NCBI RefSeq assembly: GCF_000224785.1 | Contig: NZ_AGAV01000005.1 | Coordinates: 372,001 to 436,000, forward strand | Reading direction: 5' to 3' | DNA length: 64,000 nucleotides | Source of the DNA: Lentibacillus jeotgali | Lineage (GTDB): Bacteria; Bacillota; Bacilli; Bacillales; Amphibacillaceae | Shown: piece after piece, positions 1 through 7,675 of the stretch | How the letters are laid out: each line of letters starts with the position of its first letter | Numbering within the stretch: the first letter of the stretch is position 1 | Translations under genes and position numbers: made by a program | Notes under the pieces: generated by a model | Seen by the model: only the letters and a program-made list of their open reading frames with translations | The model's database searches: none | What the model was told of the DNA's origin: nothing

Positions 1-352
1 TCTGGCAACAACGTTTGATTCCTCTTCCTATATTCTTGCAGCGGTTGTTCAAAGGAAAGTTCAAAAAGAACCATTGCGCTGGAACCGTCTGTTTTGGGCT
101 TTTACACTTTGCCTGATGCCACTGGTACTTATGTATGTTGGTGATTTACAGACATTGCAGACAGCTAGTATTGTCGCCGGGTTCCCGGTTCTGTTTATTA
201 TGGGGCTTCTGGCCTGGTCCTTCATAAGGGCTTCCAATGAAGATATTCGTGCTAGCAAGGGTTACCAGCCGCCTACCATTCATATTGTACAGAGAGAAAA
301 GCGAAAGAAACAAAGGGATGAAACTTTACAAGATAAAAATCAGAATGACTAA
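1..352 (+). CDS. BCCT family osmolyte transporter, C-terminal fragment
   Basis: Only the last 116 codons are inside the window; the reading frame is open from base 2 and ends at the TAA before base 353. The fragment opens with ATTFDSSSYILA, which matches the helix near the end of betaine/carnitine/choline transporters (family consensus ATTxDSASY). Two hydrophobic segments follow (about residues 33-51 and 59-80 of the fragment), then a charged cytoplasmic tail rich in Lys, Arg and Gln. BCCT carriers import glycine betaine or choline with sodium during osmotic stress, which suits the opuA operon at 41-44 kb. The substrate cannot be judged from the tail. Family placement is fairly sure; the gene is cut by the window edge, not by mutation. 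Confidence 0.8.
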   Translation, partial: LATTFDSSSYILAAVVQRKVQKEPLRWNRLFWAFTLCLMPLVLMYVGDLQTLQTASIVAGFPVLFIMGLLAWSFIRASNEDIRASKGYQPPTIHIVQREKRKKQRDETLQDKNQND

Positions 353-494
353 GCATCCTTCAAAAATATGGTGACGGGCGTATTGAAATATCATGATCCA
401 AATGATGAGACGAGGGTAGAGAGTGAGTATCCATGTCCTGTCCGGATTGGCAGAGAACTTGGAAGAAAGCGATGAATATCATACTTGATATAAG

Positions 495-524
495 AAAAAA
501 CCGGCGAAAATACGCCGGTTTTTC
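495..524. terminator. Bidirectional hairpin terminator
   Basis: Stem AAAACCGGCG / CGCCGGTTTT with a 6-nt loop, A-rich on the left and T-rich on the right. It sits just past the stop of the minus-strand carbonic anhydrase gene and also lies downstream of the plus-strand BCCT gene, so it can end both transcripts. Confidence 0.8.
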
Positions 525-525
525 C

Positions 526-1083
526 TTATCCTCTTGTTACCAAATCGAGCTTGCCTGTTGCAGGGTCGATGACCAGACCGTGAACATTTACATATGACGG
601 TAACAGCGGATGATTACGGACGACCGAAACACTTTCTTTGACGGAATCTTCAACAGAGTCAAACCCGCTGAATTCATTATCCAAATCAATACCGCTATGT
701 TCCAGTGTATTGAGAGCATCTTCTGTAATGCCATTTTCCATCAGGCTCTGTTTAAATGCTGCCGGATCCGTGTGCGACATGCCGCAATCATGGTGACCGA
801 TTACCATAACCTGTTCAGCCTTTAATTCGTAAATGGCAACAAGAATGCCTTTCATGATGCTGTCAAAAGGATCACGGAGAATTGCACCAGCATTTTTAAC
901 CATTTTGACATCGCCATTCCTGATGTCCAATGCTTTTGGAAGCAGTTCAACCAACCGTGTGTCCATACATGTGAAGATGACCGTCCGCTTATTGGGTATG
1001 TTATCGGTCCGAAGTGGTTCATACTCTTTTTCGTTCACAAATTCTTTATTGTACGCAAGTATTTCATCGAGTAGCACTTTCAA
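526..1083 (-). CDS. Beta-class carbonic anhydrase (YtiB-like)
   Basis: The product is a 185-residue beta-carbonic anhydrase that interconverts CO2 and bicarbonate in the cytoplasm. The zinc site is visible: Cys39 in FTCMDTR, then His97 and Cys100 in GHHDCG, with the Asp41-Arg43 dyad that orients the catalytic water. The length fits the short YtiB-type class. The start is TTG, directly after the stop of the upstream membrane-protein gene (no gap), with AAGGAAGG as a good ribosome site, so the two genes are probably co-transcribed and translationally coupled. The partner suggests a membrane-linked role in bicarbonate or pH balance, which is inference. The transcript would end at the hairpin at 495-524. 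Confidence 0.93.
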   Translation of the reverse strand: MKVLLDEILAYNKEFVNEKEYEPLRTDNIPNKRTVIFTCMDTRLVELLPKALDIRNGDVKMVKNAGAILRDPFDSIMKGILVAIYELKAEQVMVIGHHDCGMSHTDPAAFKQSLMENGITEDALNTLEHSGIDLDNEFSGFDSVEDSVKESVSVVRNHPLLPSYVNVHGLVIDPATGKLDLVTRG

Positions 1084-2151
1084 TCATCCTTCCTTTTGTG
1101 TTGTATCATTAAGAATCAGCTTTTCATTGTAGATTTCGATAAGTCTTGCCTTGATGAAAATAGCAATTTCCCACAGTATAGCCAGGAGCACGATCCATGC
1201 CCAATAATCCAAAAATGCCCGTTGAAAATTATAAAGCGGCTCAGAAACCGAATAAAATGGGTTCTCCTGCATAACCAATGTGAATGTGTAAAACATGCCA
1301 AAAGTAAAGTTTCGGGACCATTGGGTGACATGATACGTAAAAATCGCCTTATTCCACCCATATTGATTGACTCGTTTAACGATGCGGACCACTTCAACTG
1401 CTTCTACAATAATTAATAAAGCAAACACAAAAAACCAAAAATATGTGACAAATTCAGATGTGAATGTATTCGTTGTGACAATGGCAAGACCGGTAATGGA
1501 CAGGGCCCCGTGGATAATGCAGTTTGTATTAGCCCAATCATCGCTAAGTGTCCAGTTATGGTGTCTGACATATCTGTTAAAAATCAGCGTTACACCAGCA
1601 AGGTAAAAGACAAGCCCCAGTATGATAATCGCTTCAGAAAAGTAAACGGGAAACTGGAAAAAGACATTATTCAATAAAATAATGATTGATTGGGTTCCAA
1701 CAGTTGAGAGCAAAATGGCGCCGTGAACTGGAAAATCCCTATAATCAAATAATAATTGTTTAAAATTATAAAAGCAATTAATCAAAAAGAAAAGCCATAA
1801 AAATGTATTGAAAATGGCCATTGCCTGTGTCAGTAATAAAATTTCAGGAAAATATCTCAAGAACACATTGCACAGCACGGAGACGCCAGCAATCCATGTT
1901 CCAATGACAAACGAGTTGACCGGATTTTGAATGAATGGAATCAGAAAATCCCGGTGAAAAAACTGTATCGACAAATCTTTGTAAATAATCACCCAAGCGA
2001 CAAGCAGAAAAAATGCCAGGTATTTGCCATATTCAGCATCAAGTATCGGAAACGCTTCAACAGCCCCAATCAGAAAAATGCCGCATGCCATGATGATAGC
2101 TCCTGAAGCCGGTTCAATCTTATTGTAATGTCCTTTAAGCAACATATGCAC
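1084..2151 (-). CDS. Polytopic membrane protein of unknown function, coupled to carbonic anhydrase
   Basis: This 355-residue protein is almost entirely hydrophobic helices, about ten by eye, starting near residue 17 and ending near residue 340, with a short charged C-terminal tail. I do not recognise a family with certainty. The even helix distribution recalls the SLAC1/TehA (TDT) anion-channel fold, but no diagnostic motif was found, so that is only a possibility. It is the first gene of a two-gene unit with a beta-carbonic anhydrase whose TTG start follows its TGA directly. A bicarbonate- or anion-related transport role would fit that pairing. The promoter region carries a TATAAT with no good -35 element and a TGTGA-N6-TCACA palindrome upstream, suggesting an activated promoter. 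The start at base 2151 has only a weak ribosome site (GGGTG); an in-frame ATG two codons later is an alternative. Confidence 0.75.
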   Translation of the reverse strand: MHMLLKGHYNKIEPASGAIIMACGIFLIGAVEAFPILDAEYGKYLAFFLLVAWVIIYKDLSIQFFHRDFLIPFIQNPVNSFVIGTWIAGVSVLCNVFLRYFPEILLLTQAMAIFNTFLWLFFLINCFYNFKQLLFDYRDFPVHGAILLSTVGTQSIIILLNNVFFQFPVYFSEAIIILGLVFYLAGVTLIFNRYVRHHNWTLSDDWANTNCIIHGALSITGLAIVTTNTFTSEFVTYFWFFVFALLIIVEAVEVVRIVKRVNQYGWNKAIFTYHVTQWSRNFTFGMFYTFTLVMQENPFYSVSEPLYNFQRAFLDYWAWIVLLAILWEIAIFIKARLIEIYNEKLILNDTTQKEG

Positions 2152-2178
2152 CCACGCCCATATTCAGTTTCTCTTAAA

Positions 2179-2184
2179 ATTATA
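2179..2184 (-). promoter_or_regulatory. -10 element of the membrane protein/carbonic anhydrase operon
   Basis: TATAAT on the minus strand, about 28 bases before the start codon. No convincing -35 hexamer lies 16-18 bases upstream, which fits a promoter that needs an activator. Confidence 0.45.
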
Positions 2185-2222
2185 TCATTTTTATGGTTTT
2201 TTTCATTACAATAATGTAAAAA

Positions 2223-2238
2223 TGTGATAATTATCACA
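2223..2238. promoter_or_regulatory. Fnr/Crp-type palindrome TGTGATAATTATCACA
   Basis: A perfect 16-bp palindrome of the form TGTGA-N6-TCACA, the consensus for Fnr in B. subtilis and for Crp-family proteins in general. Its centre lies about 58-60 bases upstream of the transcription start predicted from the minus-strand TATAAT at 2179-2184, close to a class I activator position. A second inverted repeat (TTACA-N4-TGTAA, 2206-2219) adjoins it. Confidence 0.5.
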
Positions 2239-2292
2239 CATAAATATGGCGAAATAATGGACAAACTGCCTTGTTATTCATATGGTTACAGA

Positions 2293-2322
2293 TTCAATCT
2301 TTTTGCCTGAAAATGGTATAAT
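2293..2322 (+). promoter_or_regulatory. SigA-type promoter for the HtrA-like protease gene
   Basis: TATAAT at 2317-2322 preceded by TG one base upstream, with a weak TTCAAT at 2293-2298 as the only -35 candidate (18-base spacer). It lies 70 bases before the ATG. Confidence 0.5.
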
Positions 2323-2391
2323 AGAAGTATAAAAAAATTAGGCATTAAGGTCATTCATTGAGAATAATCAAGGGCTTACGGGCGGTGTTTT

Positions 2392-3207
2392 ATGGATAAC
2401 GATCAGAGAAATCGTGATAGTATTGATGATGATTTGTACGAAGAGCTTGATGAGGAAGAACTGTACGAACTTGTGGAACAGGAAAGGGAGAAAGCACTAG
2501 CAAGAGCACGCGAGAACAAAAACCGAAAGCCTCGGCCTCCTTTTCCAAAGTGGGTGTTCTGGCTGATTGCCGCTGCCATGCTGTTAAATGTTATCTCACT
2601 TATTCCGAGAACATTTTCCATACCTGCAATTGATTTTCTGATCTCATCTGCCCAGCTGTCGACACAGGATGACATTCAGGCATATAAAGAGTCGGTGGTC
2701 GTTATTGAAACGGAGGATTCAAGAGGAACCGGTTTTTCAATATCGGCTGACGGGACGATTATAACCAATCACCATGTGGTGGAGGATGAAGAATCTGTGA
2801 CAGTGGCTTATCCGGAAGAAGGATTGTTTTCCGGTGATGTTGTGGCATCATACCCATCGGTGGATCTGGCCGTATTGGATGTCAGCGGAGAACAGATGCC
2901 ACACCTGGAGCTTGCGGATAAAGCGACGTTTGAACCGGGAGATGAACAGGTTTATTTCATCGGTAATCCGATCAGGTTCAGCGGCATAGCCAATAAAGGG
3001 AGAGTCCTTGATAGACTTGAGTTAAGCGGCTGGGAAAAACCGGTTGTTATGATGGAGGCGCCGGTTTACCGGGGGAGCAGCGGCAGTCCAGTGATCAATC
3101 AGAATGGCAAGGTGATCGGTATTGTGTTTGCAACGCTGCATCACGATACACATGGGCGCGTCGGTTTATTTATTCCGATTGAGTACTATCATAACCAACA
3201 CGGCTGA
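2392..3207 (+). CDS. Membrane-anchored trypsin-like serine protease (HtrA-like, no PDZ domain)
   Basis: The 271-residue protein has a very acidic then basic N-terminal cytoplasmic region (residues 1-52), one membrane helix (about 53-71) and an extracytoplasmic S1C-type protease domain. The catalytic triad is visible as His128 in TNHHVV, Asp158 in SVDLAV and Ser230 in GSSGSP. The chain ends about 40 residues after the serine, so the PDZ domain of typical HtrA/DegP proteins is missing. It probably cuts damaged or specific proteins at the outer face of the membrane; the substrate is unknown. It is a single gene with its own promoter. Length and fold are intact. The HtrA family assignment is firm, the role is inferred. 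Confidence 0.88.
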   Translation: MDNDQRNRDSIDDDLYEELDEEELYELVEQEREKALARARENKNRKPRPPFPKWVFWLIAAAMLLNVISLIPRTFSIPAIDFLISSAQLSTQDDIQAYKESVVVIETEDSRGTGFSISADGTIITNHHVVEDEESVTVAYPEEGLFSGDVVASYPSVDLAVLDVSGEQMPHLELADKATFEPGDEQVYFIGNPIRFSGIANKGRVLDRLELSGWEKPVVMMEAPVYRGSSGSPVINQNGKVIGIVFATLHHDTHGRVGLFIPIEYYHNQHG

Positions 3208-3289
3208 CCGCACTGTTTAGTTCACACTTTCTCAGGGAAAAGCATTGTAAAGACACATTGCACGTTATAAACACAGGAGGTGAGTTGCA

Positions 3290-3994
3290 ATGCTTTATTT
3301 TACGACAGACTTTAACACATATCACATTGAAGCGTCTGATGGATCAATGGGAAAAATTCAGGATTTGTATTTTGATGATAACAAATGGGTTGTTCGTTAT
3401 GCGGTATTGGATTCACGGAGGTGGCTGCCGTCAAGACGAATTATGTTGTCACCGGCCGCTTTTAGATCGATTGATACGCAAAATCAGCGTGTCGATGTTG
3501 AATATGATAAAGAAACCGTCCGAAATAGCCCGTCAATACCAGTAGATGCGACACTTTCCAAGGATATGGAGATGGCTCTGACAGGGTACTATGGCTGGAG
3601 CAGGTATTGGCTTGGCGGTATGTTATGGGGTGTTGAAGACACACCGCTTGCACATTTTGAGGATCGTGCAGCACATGAGGATCAGACACCGAACGAATGG
3701 GAGCATAACTTACGCAGCTCTGAGGAAGCGGCTGGATACAGAGTTCATGCAAATAACGGCAAAATCGGCGAATTAACTGAGTTCATTATCGATGATTCCT
3801 ACTGGAAGATTCGTTATCTTGTTGTCAGAAGTGATGATGTGGCTGCTGGCAATCCACTCTATCTGATTAGGCCTGAAGCTATCCAATCCGCCGACTGGGT
3901 TGAAGGCGATTTATATGTTGATATGAATTTGGAAAAGTTGAAAGACAAAGCAAGCTATGGCTCAAAAGAATCGATAATACGCGAGCTACAGTGA
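3290..3994 (+). CDS. PRC-barrel domain protein (two repeats)
   Basis: This 234-residue protein has two copies of the PRC-barrel pattern. The first is at about residues 12-70 (ASDGSMGKIQDLYFDD, then WVVRYAVLDSRRWLPSRRIML); the second is at about 150-215 (HANNGKIGELTEFIIDD, then WKIRYLVVR). PRC barrels are small beta domains found in photosynthetic reaction-centre subunit H, in RimM and in many stress-linked proteins of unknown action. There is no signal peptide and no membrane helix, so it is probably cytoplasmic. AGGAGGTGA precedes the ATG. A hairpin with a T-run follows 15 bases after the stop. The biochemical role is unknown. Confidence 0.85.
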   Translation: MLYFTTDFNTYHIEASDGSMGKIQDLYFDDNKWVVRYAVLDSRRWLPSRRIMLSPAAFRSIDTQNQRVDVEYDKETVRNSPSIPVDATLSKDMEMALTGYYGWSRYWLGGMLWGVEDTPLAHFEDRAAHEDQTPNEWEHNLRSSEEAAGYRVHANNGKIGELTEFIIDDSYWKIRYLVVRSDDVAAGNPLYLIRPEAIQSADWVEGDLYVDMNLEKLKDKASYGSKESIIRELQ

Positions 3995-4009
3995 TCTACA
4001 GGGAGGAAG

Positions 4010-4034
4010 GATGTCTATAGAAGGCATCTTTTTT
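4010..4034 (+). terminator. Hairpin terminator after the PRC-barrel gene
   Basis: GATGTC and GGCATC form a 6-bp stem (one G-T pair) around a 7-nt loop, followed by six T. Confidence 0.6.
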
Positions 4035-4263
4035 CAATTGATGCCGATTTTTGTAAAACACCTCCCTTTTCACTCCGAATACTGCTATAGTGGGGTGGTA
4101 ACGGATTTTTAAAACAAATGTAATAAACCTGTTGTCGAAACCATACGTCCGGTACGGTACGATGATAAGTGCTGCAAATATTTTTATTGAAGATGGTGGA
4201 TAGATCATGAACGTTAATGATATAAAGGTAAACATCTTAATTGAACATGATTCACTGAAAACC

Positions 4264-4293
4264 ACACCCAAAAAGTATGCTTATATAACGAAT
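4264..4293 (+). promoter_or_regulatory. Candidate SigI-dependent promoter of sigI-rsgI
   Basis: CACCCA (4265-4270) and CGAA (4289-4292) are separated by 18 bases and lie 28 bases before the TTG start of sigI. SigI promoters are described with a C-rich ACCCC-like -35 and a CGAA -10, and sigI operons are autoregulated. No SigA-type promoter of similar quality was seen here. Confidence 0.45.
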
Positions 4294-4319
4294 TTTTTAA
4301 TAGCTGGGGGTGCTGCACG

Positions 4320-5048
4320 TTGCCAAGCAATCAACCATTAAAGGAAAGCCCCCTTGAAGATATGATCATCCTGGCGCAGCAGGGTGATCAAAATATACAA
4401 AATCATCTCCTGAAAAATTACCAACCGTTTATTGCCAGATGTGTTTCTGAGGTATGCAAACGTTATATTGATCCACAGGCAGATGATGAATTCAGTATTG
4501 GCCTAAGTGCCTTCAATGAGGCCATTATGTCTTACTCCCCGGAAAAAGGCAGTTCATTCCTGACTTTCGCCAGACTTGTCGTGAAGCGGAAAGTCATTGA
4601 TTACATCCGCTACGTGCAAAAAACGCCGATCGCCATGTCACTGGACGATAGTTATGATGAGGAACATATGGAAAACCCAGTTGAAGTTCTCGCAGTAAAA
4701 GAATCGTACCGTGAAGAGCAGGATGCCAAGTATCTCAGGGAGGAGATTATGGATTTTAAAGAAAAACTCAGCACTTATAAATTGTCGCTGGTTCAGTTAA
4801 CGGATGTCTCTCCAAAACATAGAGATGCACGAGAAACAGCAATTGCGGTGGCACGTACATTGTATAATAATACTGATTTAAGAAAACATGTGAAAAAGAA
4901 GAAGAAACTTCCGCTTAAAAATCTGGCCAAACTGGTGAATGTCAGTAAGAAAACGTTGGAACGAAATCGTAAATTTATCCTGGCCATTTTCATTATTATG
5001 GATGAGGATTACACATATCTTAAGGAGTATTTGAAGGGGGTGGGGTAG
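4320..5048 (+). CDS. sigI: RNA polymerase sigma factor SigI
   Basis: The 242-residue protein matches the SigI branch of the sigma-70 family. Region 2 carries a conserved SYSPEKGSSFLTFA stretch followed by VKRKVIDYIR (about residues 75-100), and the C-terminal third is Lys-rich with a helix-turn-helix-like VSKKTLERNRKFI segment. SigI responds to heat and envelope stress in Bacillus and to polysaccharide in Clostridium. The start is TTG with GGGGGTG as ribosome site. The stop TAG overlaps the GTG start of rsgI by one base, so the pair is translationally coupled. The operon probably activates itself through the CACCCA-CGAA promoter just upstream. Identification is strong because of sequence and the adjacent anti-sigma gene. 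Confidence 0.92.
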   Translation: MPSNQPLKESPLEDMIILAQQGDQNIQNHLLKNYQPFIARCVSEVCKRYIDPQADDEFSIGLSAFNEAIMSYSPEKGSSFLTFARLVVKRKVIDYIRYVQKTPIAMSLDDSYDEEHMENPVEVLAVKESYREEQDAKYLREEIMDFKEKLSTYKLSLVQLTDVSPKHRDARETAIAVARTLYNNTDLRKHVKKKKKLPLKNLAKLVNVSKKTLERNRKFILAIFIIMDEDYTYLKEYLKGVG

Positions 5049-6316
5049 TGAATAAGGGCATTGTAATGGAAAAGCATCGCAATTACATAATTGTCATGCT
5101 AAAGGATGGCACATTCCAAAAAGCACGCCCGCTGGAAAATGCAGGTGTCGGCACAGAAGTCAGCTATCAACCATATAAAGACAAACGCCCTCTGGTAGTT
5201 CATTACATATCAGAAAGACCGTTTAAAATAGCTGCCATCGCATGCGTATTGCTTTTATTGATGCCTGGATATATTATGATGGACAGCGATAAGACATATG
5301 CTTATGTTAATATAACCATCAATCCTAGCGTGGAATTGCAAATAGATGATCATTTAAACGTGAAGTCAATTGTTCCTTTAAACGAAGACGCTGAAACGTT
5401 TGAAAAGCAGCTTAATGCATATGAAGGTGAGCAGCTGACAGACGTCATCGAAAAACTTATCTCCGAAAGTGAAAAAGCGGACCTGTTGCGTAACGGAAAA
5501 AACATGCTTGCCGGTGTGAGCTATGTCCCTGATACACATCAGATATCCGTCATTGAAGCGATCGAAGACCATTTCCTGAAAGATGGCCAGGGATGGGAAG
5601 TAGTGACTATGCAAATTCCAAAAGAAGTTCGGGAGCAGGCGCAGGATAAGACAGAATCGATGAACCAATTGATGGCAATCAGTCTTGTCGAATCAGGCTT
5701 TTCCACTGGATCAGACGAAGACAATTCAGCCGCAGCGCCGTCCGTGGATGAAGATGATAGAGAAATTTTACATTCATTTTATAACAATATTAACAATCAT
5801 TCCGGGGATGCTGCTGATAAAAAACAGCCGGTCAAATCCGATAGTGGTGTATCGCCTGAGGAAAAAGAAACCGATAAGACCGAGCAGCCTGACAAACAGA
5901 CAGATAAGTATGACAATGATAAATCTGACCATTCAAAGGGAGCAAAACATCCAAAGTCTAAAAATGCCGAAAGAAATGATAATGAAAATAATTTAAATAA
6001 AAAAATGTCTGATAACAACACCAAAAATAAAGTGAAGCAGAATGGCAATAACGGTAAAGCAAAAGGTCATGAAAAAGCAAAGCAAAGTAATGGCAGAGCC
6101 AAGGGCCATGATAAGGCAATTCAAAATAAAGGAAAAGGCCACGATAATCCTGAACAAAACAGTGGAAACGAAAAAGGACATGACAAGGAAAAATATAACA
6201 ATGGCAAAGCAAAAGAAAACGACAAACCCAAGCGCCACAACGACAAGGCGAAAGGTCATCAAAAAAGAAGCAATGGAAACAAAAATTCAGGCAATAATGA
6301 AACAGGGCCCAAATAA
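5048..6316 (+). CDS. rsgI: Membrane anti-sigma factor RsgI with a Lys/Asn/His-rich tail
   Basis: RsgI holds SigI inactive at the membrane. The 422-residue protein has the N-terminal RsgI domain (about residues 1-50, with KGIVME and FQKA signatures), one membrane helix (about 60-78), then the conserved extracytoplasmic segment starting YAYVNITINPSVELQID (about 84-100). From about residue 235 to the end it becomes low-complexity and strongly basic, built from Lys, Asn, Gly, His and Asp with recurring KGHDK/KGHEK units. Clostridial RsgI proteins carry carbohydrate-binding or enzyme domains at this place; here the sensor end looks like a disordered polycationic tail, which may contact the anionic cell wall (inference). 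GTG start overlaps the sigI stop. Confidence 0.9.
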   Translation: MNKGIVMEKHRNYIIVMLKDGTFQKARPLENAGVGTEVSYQPYKDKRPLVVHYISERPFKIAAIACVLLLLMPGYIMMDSDKTYAYVNITINPSVELQIDDHLNVKSIVPLNEDAETFEKQLNAYEGEQLTDVIEKLISESEKADLLRNGKNMLAGVSYVPDTHQISVIEAIEDHFLKDGQGWEVVTMQIPKEVREQAQDKTESMNQLMAISLVESGFSTGSDEDNSAAAPSVDEDDREILHSFYNNINNHSGDAADKKQPVKSDSGVSPEEKETDKTEQPDKQTDKYDNDKSDHSKGAKHPKSKNAERNDNENNLNKKMSDNNTKNKVKQNGNNGKAKGHEKAKQSNGRAKGHDKAIQNKGKGHDNPEQNSGNEKGHDKEKYNNGKAKENDKPKRHNDKAKGHQKRSNGNKNSGNNETGPK

Positions 6317-6332
6317 AAATGCACTATTGAAA

Positions 6333-6360
6333 GACACGGGGTTTAATCACACCCCGTGTC
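6333..6360. terminator. Shared hairpin terminator between rsgI and yhdB
   Basis: Perfect 10-bp stem GACACGGGGT / ACCCCGTGTC with an 8-nt loop, lying between two convergent genes. T-runs are short on both sides. Confidence 0.65.
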
Positions 6361-6370
6361 CTTATTGTGT

Positions 6371-6607
6371 TTACACTTCCATAGCAACAGGTGGCGTATA
6401 TTTCATGGCATGGTCAATATAGTACAGCAGCTCATCGTGTGTTTCGATGATTTTAGTTTGCTCAGGCGCGTAATGGTAAGCATGCAGGAAGAGCTGGATT
6501 TTTTTGGACAGCATATCGTCATTTGTGCGAACCATCAGCACAAGCAATTCATCCCACTGTCCCCATAAGGTATAGTACAACGCTTTGTCGTAATCTGGAA
6601 TTTCCAT
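6371..6607 (-). CDS. yhdB: YhdB-like protein of unknown function
   Basis: A 78-residue protein with the start MEIPDYDKALYYTLWGQWD and a middle LLVLMVRTNDD, which fits the small YhdB family of Bacillus. It is soluble, acidic and rich in aromatic residues, with no signal peptide. The gene stands alone on the minus strand, convergent with rsgI and divergent from the YhcN-type lipoprotein gene. A ribosome site (GGAGGG, reading the minus strand) precedes the ATG. Function is unknown; the family name is recalled rather than checked. Confidence 0.7.
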   Translation of the reverse strand: MEIPDYDKALYYTLWGQWDELLVLMVRTNDDMLSKKIQLFLHAYHYAPEQTKIIETHDELLYYIDHAMKYTPPVAMEV

Positions 6608-6770
6608 TTCTTGCCCTCCTTCATGTTGAAAAGGATCAGTTATTAGTGTCCCCGAATATTATATATATTGTCTAAAACAAAAATGGTGTGCCTGCCAATT
6701 TCTGTGAATGTATAAATTCCTTTTACTGTTACATACTAAATTCAAAACAGTAAGGAGGGCTTTAAATACA

Positions 6771-7454
6771 ATGAAATGGAAACTTTTAAGTATCATACTT
6801 GCAGCAACTTTTGTACTTGCTGCATGTAATGGTGGAACCAATGATAATGGAAATGGCGGTAATGAAGAAGGTCAGAACGGAGATAACAATGTCGAGCAGA
6901 CGCGTTTTGATGGTGACGACGACAATACGGATAACATGAACAATGGCAACCGTACACCAAATAACGATGGTAATAACGGAAATAACGAGAACCAATATGA
7001 AATGGCAGATGAAGCTGCTGAACGTATAGCTGATCAGGTTGACAGTATCGATAATGCCTATGTCATCAAAACAGACAATAACGCTTATGTGGCTGCAGAA
7101 TTGGACAGAGATAACAATAATGGTGATAACAACAATAATAATAACGGCAATAACAATGGAAACAACAATGACAATAACGGAAATAACAACGCAAACATTG
7201 ATGGGATAACCAACAATAATAATAATAACAACGAAGGCGGCGAAATAACGGATGCCGTAAAAGAAGAAATCTCTGGTATCGTCAGAACAGTGGACCCAGA
7301 TGTTGATAATGTGTATGTGTCGACAAACCCTGATTTCTTTGACTTGGCAGGCAACTATGCCAATGATGCTGACAGCGGAGAACCTGTTGAAGGGTTATTC
7401 GATCAGATGGGCAACATGATTGAACGTGTTTTCCCACAGCAGAATAATAACTAA
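6771..7454 (+). CDS. YhcN/YlaJ family sporulation lipoprotein
   Basis: The 227-residue protein starts with a lipoprotein signal peptide (lipobox LAAC, Cys19). Two stretches follow that are dominated by Asn, Gly and Asp (about residues 20-75 and 122-160). Between and after them lie conserved YhcN/YlaJ segments: ADEAAERIADQVDSIDNAYV and, near the C-terminus, VRTVDPDVDNVYVSTNPDFF. Members are found in the inner membrane of spores and contribute to germination or outgrowth. The ATG at 6771 is chosen because TAAGGAGGGC lies just upstream and the signal peptide begins there; an ATG at 6708 would add 21 residues before the signal peptide. A strong terminator follows. Confidence 0.87.
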   Translation: MKWKLLSIILAATFVLAACNGGTNDNGNGGNEEGQNGDNNVEQTRFDGDDDNTDNMNNGNRTPNNDGNNGNNENQYEMADEAAERIADQVDSIDNAYVIKTDNNAYVAAELDRDNNNGDNNNNNNGNNNGNNNDNNGNNNANIDGITNNNNNNNEGGEITDAVKEEISGIVRTVDPDVDNVYVSTNPDFFDLAGNYANDADSGEPVEGLFDQMGNMIERVFPQQNNN

Positions 7455-7471
7455 ATAACATAACTTAAAAA

Positions 7472-7506
7472 TGGGTGTACACAGATGAGGTGTACACCCA
7501 TTTTTG
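7472..7506 (+). terminator. Hairpin terminator
   Basis: TGGGTGTACA / TGTACACCCA perfect 10-bp stem with a 9-nt loop, followed by TTTTTGTTTT. Confidence 0.9.
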
Positions 7507-7675
7507 TTTTAACGTCAGACCTCGCTACTCGCTGTAAGACGAGCCGAATATTGAGTTTTCCTAATCGGCAAAACCAGTGAATAACCGTTCTATGTACAGA
7601 AATTTTTACAGATATTGAATTTAATGTTACGTTTGAAATAGAGAAATATGCGTTTAGGCTAAAGGAGCGATATTC

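Larger units (their letters stand above)
3995..4319 (+). other. Intergenic region before sigI
   Basis: A 325-base gap. It holds the hairpin terminator of the PRC-barrel gene (4010-4034) and, at its end, the SigI-type promoter described separately. I see no further gene or repeat. Confidence 0.5.

Noticed and set aside
421-432. Shared 11-mer GTGAGTATCC near 421 and 30563
   Set aside because: The similarity does not extend beyond about eleven bases and is expected by chance.
5993-6262. Hydrophobic minus-strand frames opposite the rsgI tail
   Set aside because: They are shadows of the Lys/Asn-rich codons of rsgI (AAA/AAC read backwards give Phe/Val) and have no ribosome sites.
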